Assembly: GCF_005887095.1 (NCBI RefSeq)
Contig: NZ_PNCI01000096.1
Span: forward strand, 1 to 46,575
Length of the DNA: 46,575 nucleotides
Direction: 5' to 3'
Source of the DNA: Pseudoalteromonas rubra
GTDB lineage: Bacteria; Pseudomonadota; Gammaproteobacteria; Enterobacterales; Alteromonadaceae
Of this stretch, positions 42,159-46,575 are shown one piece after another (position 1 is the stretch's first letter; every line of letters begins with the position of its first letter). Below the pieces are notes generated by a model that ran no database searches, was not told where the DNA came from, and was given only the letters and a program-made list of their open reading frames with translations. Both the position numbers and the translations under genes were made by a program.

Positions 42159-45100
42159 CTACTGTTTACGACATTGCTGTGCATCAAAGTCGACAATTAT
42201 GCTGGTGTTTTCTGCATTGCCAGAGATCTTTAGGTAAGACCAATACTGGCTTCCAGCTGCGATTTGAATGCATTCCGATGTGCCACCAGAATTAGATTGT
42301 GCGTCCTTATCGTTATCACTTGGCCAGCCACCATTTTTGTACAGGATGTTCAGACTTCCACTGCCATGCGCTGTTGTAATAGCCAGGCTTTGTGTAGAGG
42401 TAATATCTCCAATAGATAACCATAAAGTACCGTCTCCGCCCAGACAGGTCGCTTCGCCCGCCACCAGTCGACCGCCGCTTACTGGCTGCTGAGTCGCACA
42501 TGCATCAGGTACCGAGCCACTGATATCTTTGGGCATGATCTCAACGGTATAGTCCTCAACTTCTCCATCACCTACCGAGCCACAGGCACTGGCAGCAGCG
42601 CCGTTGTACTTCATAGCAATACGTAATCTCGCTTTAGAACCCACCATACTTGCAGGAACATTAATTGAGCCTGTCACTTCACCTTTACCAGACACGTCTG
42701 ACATAACCTGCTCAGAATCTTCGAACTGACCATTGTTATTAAAATCTATCCAGGCAACCCAATGCTCGGTGTAATTTCCACCCGGCGTGAAGGTAAACAG
42801 GTTAGCTCCCTCTGTAAGCTTAATAGTCTGATTAGAAAAATCACCGTATCCATCTGCCTGGGAAGGGTTACTGAACGATCCATTTTGTACATTTGCGATC
42901 CATTCATATCGGGTATTGCCACTGGCTGAACAGTATTCAATGCCGGAAATGCTTACGGCGGCTTGCGCGCTGTTGCTCAGTCCATCGTTATCTGTCACTG
43001 TTAAAGTTGCCGTAAAGTCGCCAGCCTGAGTGTAGGTATGGCCGGGGTTCGGCTCATTGCTTGAGTTGCCGTCGCCAAACTCCCACAGGTAAGTAACAAT
43101 ATTGCCATCCGGATCTTCAGAACCTGCACTGCTGAAGGCGACGGCTTGTCCTGACATGGCAGAGTAGGGGCCATTGGCTAGTGCAGTAGGGGCCACAAGT
43201 TCAGATTTCACCTCAGCAGTTGCAGTATCTGTTCCCGTATTACCGTCATTATCTGTTACGGTCAGTTTCACGGTATATACTTCTGCGTTTTGGTAGGTAT
43301 GCACAGGGCTTGCAGCGGTGGAGGTGTTTCCATCACCAAACTCCCAGTAATAGCTAACAATACTTCCGTTAGCATCGTTTGAGCCCACACTGCTAAACTG
43401 AATAGACTCACCAATAGTGGTGCTATAAGGGCCATTCGCTTGTGCGATGGGTAAGTCAGAGTCACCAGCTCGTTCATAATAAACAACTAACGAAGCGCCG
43501 CTATACTCTAGGAAAGGGTCAATCATGATATTTAACTGGCCGCCGCCAGCTGCAAATTCGCAGTACTCGCTGTGTCTTGGCGCACTGAATGGCCCGCAGT
43601 CATGGTTATCAGCCGTTGGCACCGAGTTCATACTAACATAGGCATCTGGATCACCCTGATAACCGCCGGGCATTACCGCAACCGTGCGTACAGCATCAGA
43701 TGGGATTTCAAACTGATAGATTTTTGGATCGGCACCTTTAGCAGATTCCAGGTTATTAATCTCGGCTAAGAATACGCGCTCACAGCCATTGCACAGTGTA
43801 TTGTCCGTACCAGAAATGACACTGAGCGTCGCATCTGAATAGGCGCTAAAAGCGTCAATTGCAGTGTGATAGGGCACTGTACTGGATGGAGCAGAAATCG
43901 TTACCAGCTCCGGAGAGCCTGCACTTCTGAATGAGATAAAATCAGCGTCCCAGGTATCGCCATTTTTAACCGGTGCTTTGCCTTTAGAGACATACATATC
44001 AGGATCTTCATCGTAACCGTCTAAATAAAAGGCGACGGCCTGAGTACCTTCAGGCACCGAGATCTCGTAGTTATCCACTTCACCTTTTTGTCCCGACAAA
44101 TTAGTAAACGACTGAATAACATCGCCCTTTGGCGGCGTAACCGCGCCGGACGTGCCATCCCATGGATGATCAGCATTGCTGGTATACTCATCAAGGCCAG
44201 TGGCGATTAGGTTTGCATTAGACCAAAGCGTTGCCCTTGCAGGCCCATGAAGGGCAGCGGTCATTCTGTCTACCTGATCACTGGTGAACATGGCATAGTT
44301 ATCAGAGTAGTGCATAAAGTTTTCTGTGTTTGTTGGCTGGCCCAGGCAGTTTTTTGCGTTGTTCTGTAATATGCTGCTACTCATTTGCGGCGTATCGCAC
44401 GAGCCGTCGCCAGTCGCATTACAAAAAGCCTCAGAATGAATTGTACAGACATCGCCATCAAAGGTATGGGGCAGGTTTAGCCAGTGGCCAAACTCATGGG
44501 TCAAAACAGAGCGGAAGTTTTCATTGGTGTTAGCGCCAACATAATCACCATTATAAACAACCCGTGACAAGCCATTTTGAGACATACTCAATTGAGGATA
44601 CCAGGCAACACCGGAATTATTGGTAGACCCGTCATCATATAAGTCTTGCTGAATATAGATATTCATATACTTAAAGTTATCCCAGGCATCGGCTGAAATT
44701 TGATCGTCAACGCCACTGCCTTTACCATATCCTGCCTTTTCTGGATGGCGGACAATACCGTTTGTTGGTTGGCCGTTTGGATCTTTTTTTGCCAATACAA
44801 ATTCAATGTTAAGGTTTTGCCTGATCGCCTGAAACTCGGGCGCAATGGGTCCATCATCTGTGATTAAACCCAGGAAATCCTGGTTAGACTTGTTCAGTCC
44901 GTCTATGACTTTTTGCTCGGTTAAGCAGTAGGTGCCTGTTTCACAGTTGTATCTGTCGCCATAAATATGCACTACCACTGGAATATAGTAACGCCCGGGA
45001 ACACCATTGCCATTTTCTGCAGCAAGATCGTCCTGACTCGCAAGCTCAGACATAATGTGCGTTGCAAAACTGGAGCTCAAAGACCGTTGTCTGAGATTCT

Positions 45101-45344
45101 CTTTTTGGATAGCAGACCAATCCTGTGAATTATGGTCGGTACCACAGATCTGTCCTGCATGTTTATGGCTGGTGGAAGTTGCAAATACGGATTGTATCCT
45201 ACTATCAAGTGCAGTTTGATTTACCTTGACAGGCTCGCCTGCAAATACAGTGACGGGGGACAGCGTAGTCAGCAAAATAGCCGTAGCCTGGCAGAGTGTT
45301 TTTCTGGTCGGTGTTTTTGCCAACACACGTTTAGAAAAAGGCAT
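42159..45344 (-). CDS. secreted M43 (pappalysin-like) metalloprotease with PPC, PKD and GEVED domains
   Basis: This 1061-residue exported protein has a signal peptide of about 1-35 (ATAILLTTLSPVTVFA). A propeptide precedes the metalloprotease domain, which carries HEFGHWLNLPH (283-293), the HExxHxxGxxH-like zinc site with Asn in place of Gly. A downstream FMHYSDNYAMFT segment supplies the Met-turn. Two PPC-like beta domains follow at about 405-520 and 525-635 (DPDMYVS and DPDAYVSMN). Two PKD repeats come next (YYWEFGDGNTST and YLWEFGDGNSSN, about 640-800), then a GEVED domain (WIDFNNNGQFEDSEQV, ending DGEVEDYTVEI). A last domain of about 80 residues is unassigned. Such domain sets bind and degrade extracellular protein such as collagen. 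The start is ATG 45344 after an AGGAGAAC ribosome site. Confidence 0.93.
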   Translation of the reverse strand: MPFSKRVLAKTPTRKTLCQATAILLTTLSPVTVFAGEPVKVNQTALDSRIQSVFATSTSHKHAGQICGTDHNSQDWSAIQKENLRQRSLSSSFATHIMSELASQDDLAAENGNGVPGRYYIPVVVHIYGDRYNCETGTYCLTEQKVIDGLNKSNQDFLGLITDDGPIAPEFQAIRQNLNIEFVLAKKDPNGQPTNGIVRHPEKAGYGKGSGVDDQISADAWDNFKYMNIYIQQDLYDDGSTNNSGVAWYPQLSMSQNGLSRVVYNGDYVGANTNENFRSVLTHEFGHWLNLPHTFDGDVCTIHSEAFCNATGDGSCDTPQMSSSILQNNAKNCLGQPTNTENFMHYSDNYAMFTSDQVDRMTAALHGPARATLWSNANLIATGLDEYTSNADHPWDGTSGAVTPPKGDVIQSFTNLSGQKGEVDNYEISVPEGTQAVAFYLDGYDEDPDMYVSKGKAPVKNGDTWDADFISFRSAGSPELVTISAPSSTVPYHTAIDAFSAYSDATLSVISGTDNTLCNGCERVFLAEINNLESAKGADPKIYQFEIPSDAVRTVAVMPGGYQGDPDAYVSMNSVPTADNHDCGPFSAPRHSEYCEFAAGGGQLNIMIDPFLEYSGASLVVYYERAGDSDLPIAQANGPYSTTIGESIQFSSVGSNDANGSIVSYYWEFGDGNTSTAASPVHTYQNAEVYTVKLTVTDNDGNTGTDTATAEVKSELVAPTALANGPYSAMSGQAVAFSSAGSEDPDGNIVTYLWEFGDGNSSNEPNPGHTYTQAGDFTATLTVTDNDGLSNSAQAAVSISGIEYCSASGNTRYEWIANVQNGSFSNPSQADGYGDFSNQTIKLTEGANLFTFTPGGNYTEHWVAWIDFNNNGQFEDSEQVMSDVSGKGEVTGSINVPASMVGSKARLRIAMKYNGAAASACGSVGDGEVEDYTVEIMPKDISGSVPDACATQQPVSGGRLVAGEATCLGGDGTLWLSIGDITSTQSLAITTAHGSGSLNILYKNGGWPSDNDKDAQSNSGGTSECIQIAAGSQYWSYLKISGNAENTSIIVDFDAQQCRKQ

Positions 45345-45839
45345 AGTGTTCTCCTGTTGTTTTTATTTGTTAACATATGGATGTTAAGAACCTATTTTCT
45401 TATCCCCGAAGTTAACTTGTAGTGTTGTTGCAAGTACCCTATTAAGGTACTCTGTTGTTTTCCTGGAACTGAATAAAAGTGCATTTATATCAGCCACCTA
45501 ACTAAAAGCCGCAAAGGTGCGGTGGATTTTTGAACGTTACGAAAGCTTTGTGTAACTTACATCAGTTAAATTATATTGTATACAGTATAATTTAATATTT
45601 TGCATAATTGTTATTTTGTTGAAGCAGGGCAGTCACGTCAGGAAGTAGGGTAATGGCTTGTTTTTAGTGCTAATGTTAGCGATACAAGCGACAGGTTTGG
45701 GTTGTCACAAGTTCGGTCAACAGCAGGGCTTTTTCAAGGCCTAAAGTCATTTAAGGAAGATTTCGAAATCAGTATATAAGATTACACCAGAACTAGCTCA
45801 CATCCAGAGTACAAGCAAATACGACTTTCTAGAAAATAA
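45345..45839. other. intergenic region upstream of the KAP NTPase frame
   Basis: The first 200 bp hold the metalloprotease promoter region. From 45745 a short plus-strand frame runs to 45882 and reads KITPELAHIQSTSKYDFLENNYLG, which looks like a coding N-terminus one base out of phase with the KAP frame. No independent gene is supported. Confidence 0.5.
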
Positions 45840-46575
45840 TTACTTGGGTTTGGTAACATCAAAGCCCAAACAAAACCACTAACGTTAAATATCAATGGCT
45901 CATGGGGTATAGGCAAAACACATTTTCTTCGACAACTCTATTCACAGCTGAGATATAAGGATCAAGCACCAGTAGTGTACATCAACGCTTGGGAGTCAGG
46001 CTTTTCCAAAGATCCATTACTCGTAATAGTGAGTGAAATAACATCGCAGTTGATAGATCAGCATGAGGGCTACAAAGCACATAAGGCCGAAAAAGAAGTA
46101 GGAGAAAAAGTAAAGAAAATATGGAATTCAATGCTTAAGCTTGGCGGATGTGCTGCTGCATTGTCCGGCTTAGGCCCAATATATGCGCCCGCGAAAGATT
46201 TACTGTCTGCTGAAATAAAGGATGAAGACGAATTGAGCTTACAGGAGCTATATCCACTACAGAGAAAAGCTGTCCAAGATCTAAAACAGCTTCTAAGTGA
46301 ATACTCTGAAGTAATAAACAGAAAACAAATAGTAATCATCGTCGACGAACTTGATCGATGCAGACCCAATTATGCAATCGAACTACTTGAAACGATTAAA
46401 CACTTCTTTGAAATGCCCGGATACATGTTCGTCGTCGCGACCGACACGGAGCAGTTGGGGCACTCTATAAAAGCTGTGTACGGCTCGGAATTTGATGGCC
46501 GAGAATATTTATCTAGATTCTTTAACCGCAGTGCAAAGCTACCTGAACCTGACAGTGTACTGGTCAAGTCCAACC
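45840..46575 (+). CDS. KAP-family P-loop NTPase, probably frameshifted at its 5' end; 3' end outside window
   Basis: The open frame runs off the window, giving about 245 codons. It contains Walker A, INGSWGIGKTHFLRQL, and the KAP-type Walker B, VIIVDELDRCRPNYAIELLETIKHFF, followed by MFVVATDTEQL. This is the core of KAP NTPases, a family that includes phage-exclusion and Qat-type defence proteins; many contain membrane segments inserted in the domain, and a short hydrophobic stretch (LGGCAAALSGLGP) is present. There is no start codon between the upstream stop (45837) and Walker A. A frame at 45745-45882, one base out of phase, encodes what looks like the missing N-terminus and overlaps the KAP frame at its NNYLG part. 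A one-base indel is the simplest reading, through mutation or sequencing error. A GTG further in would delete the P-loop. Confidence 0.75.

Noticed and set aside
46070..46573. Minus-strand genes at the right edge
   Set aside because: They are antisense shadows of the KAP NTPase frame, which has clear Walker motifs.

Overview
The window looks like part of the secondary chromosome (chromid) of a marine gammaproteobacterium, most probably Pseudoalteromonas. This rests on the gene set (ParA/ParB plus a plasmid-type initiator beside housekeeping metabolic genes, secreted subtilisin and M43 proteases, class II DAHP synthase, PpsA/PpsR, a YdiJ-type flavoprotein) and on moderate-to-low GC. Species assignment is inference, because no rRNA or tRNA lies here.

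Layout. (1) 1-5.5 kb: the end of a Sel1/DUF2971 gene, then a leftward operon of a ferritin-like protein with a Cys-rich tail, a DUF692 (MNIO) enzyme and a DUF2063 partner, which looks like a peptide/protein Cys-modification system. (2) 5.7-9.7 kb: divergent malate synthase G and isocitrate lyase (glyoxylate shunt). (3) 9.9-10.2 kb: an intergenic array of iteron-like 17-mers. (4) 10.3-19.8 kb: a TPR histidine kinase, two small membrane proteins, RmuC, a BaeR-like response regulator and a SWIM/SNF2 helicase. (5) 20.0-24.1 kb: parB, parA, an origin-like region (iterons, DnaA boxes, 17 GATC sites in 0.7 kb) and the replication initiator. (6) 24.1-28.7 kb: gene-poor DNA with a 1.3-kb tandem array of a Ter-like 14-mer and a clear Tus homologue. 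(7) 28.7-36.9 kb: class II DAHP synthase, PpsR/PpsA, a PGPGW membrane protein and a YdiJ-like dehydrogenase. (8) 37-46.6 kb: a tyrosine recombinase, a DUF417 membrane protein, two secreted proteases and the start of a KAP-family NTPase, apparently frameshifted.

The central result is that origin and terminus functions sit side by side. Twelve copies of TATGATGTGTTCTT (nine exact) all lie on the + strand, and nine of them fall between the initiator and tus. Aligned to the E. coli Ter site, their blocking face points left, towards the origin. A rightward fork would be trapped within 1.5-3 kb while the leftward fork copies the rest of the circle and re-enters through permissive sites. This is a Tus-Ter arrangement for unidirectional replication, as in plasmid R1. 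I recall unidirectional chromid replication with ter beside ori being reported for Pseudoalteromonas, so the replication mode is probably known. The site sequences, the two Ter classes (C or G at the base equivalent to Ter position 6), the conserved 150-190-bp spacer and the remote iteron array are the parts most worth checking.

System logic: Rep would bind direct iterons to start replication and an inverted iteron pair to repress its own promoter, while the iteron cluster near 10 kb could titrate or handcuff Rep. ParAB segregates the replicon. Tus at the Ter array makes the fork polar, and a Ter copy just upstream of tus suggests autoregulation.
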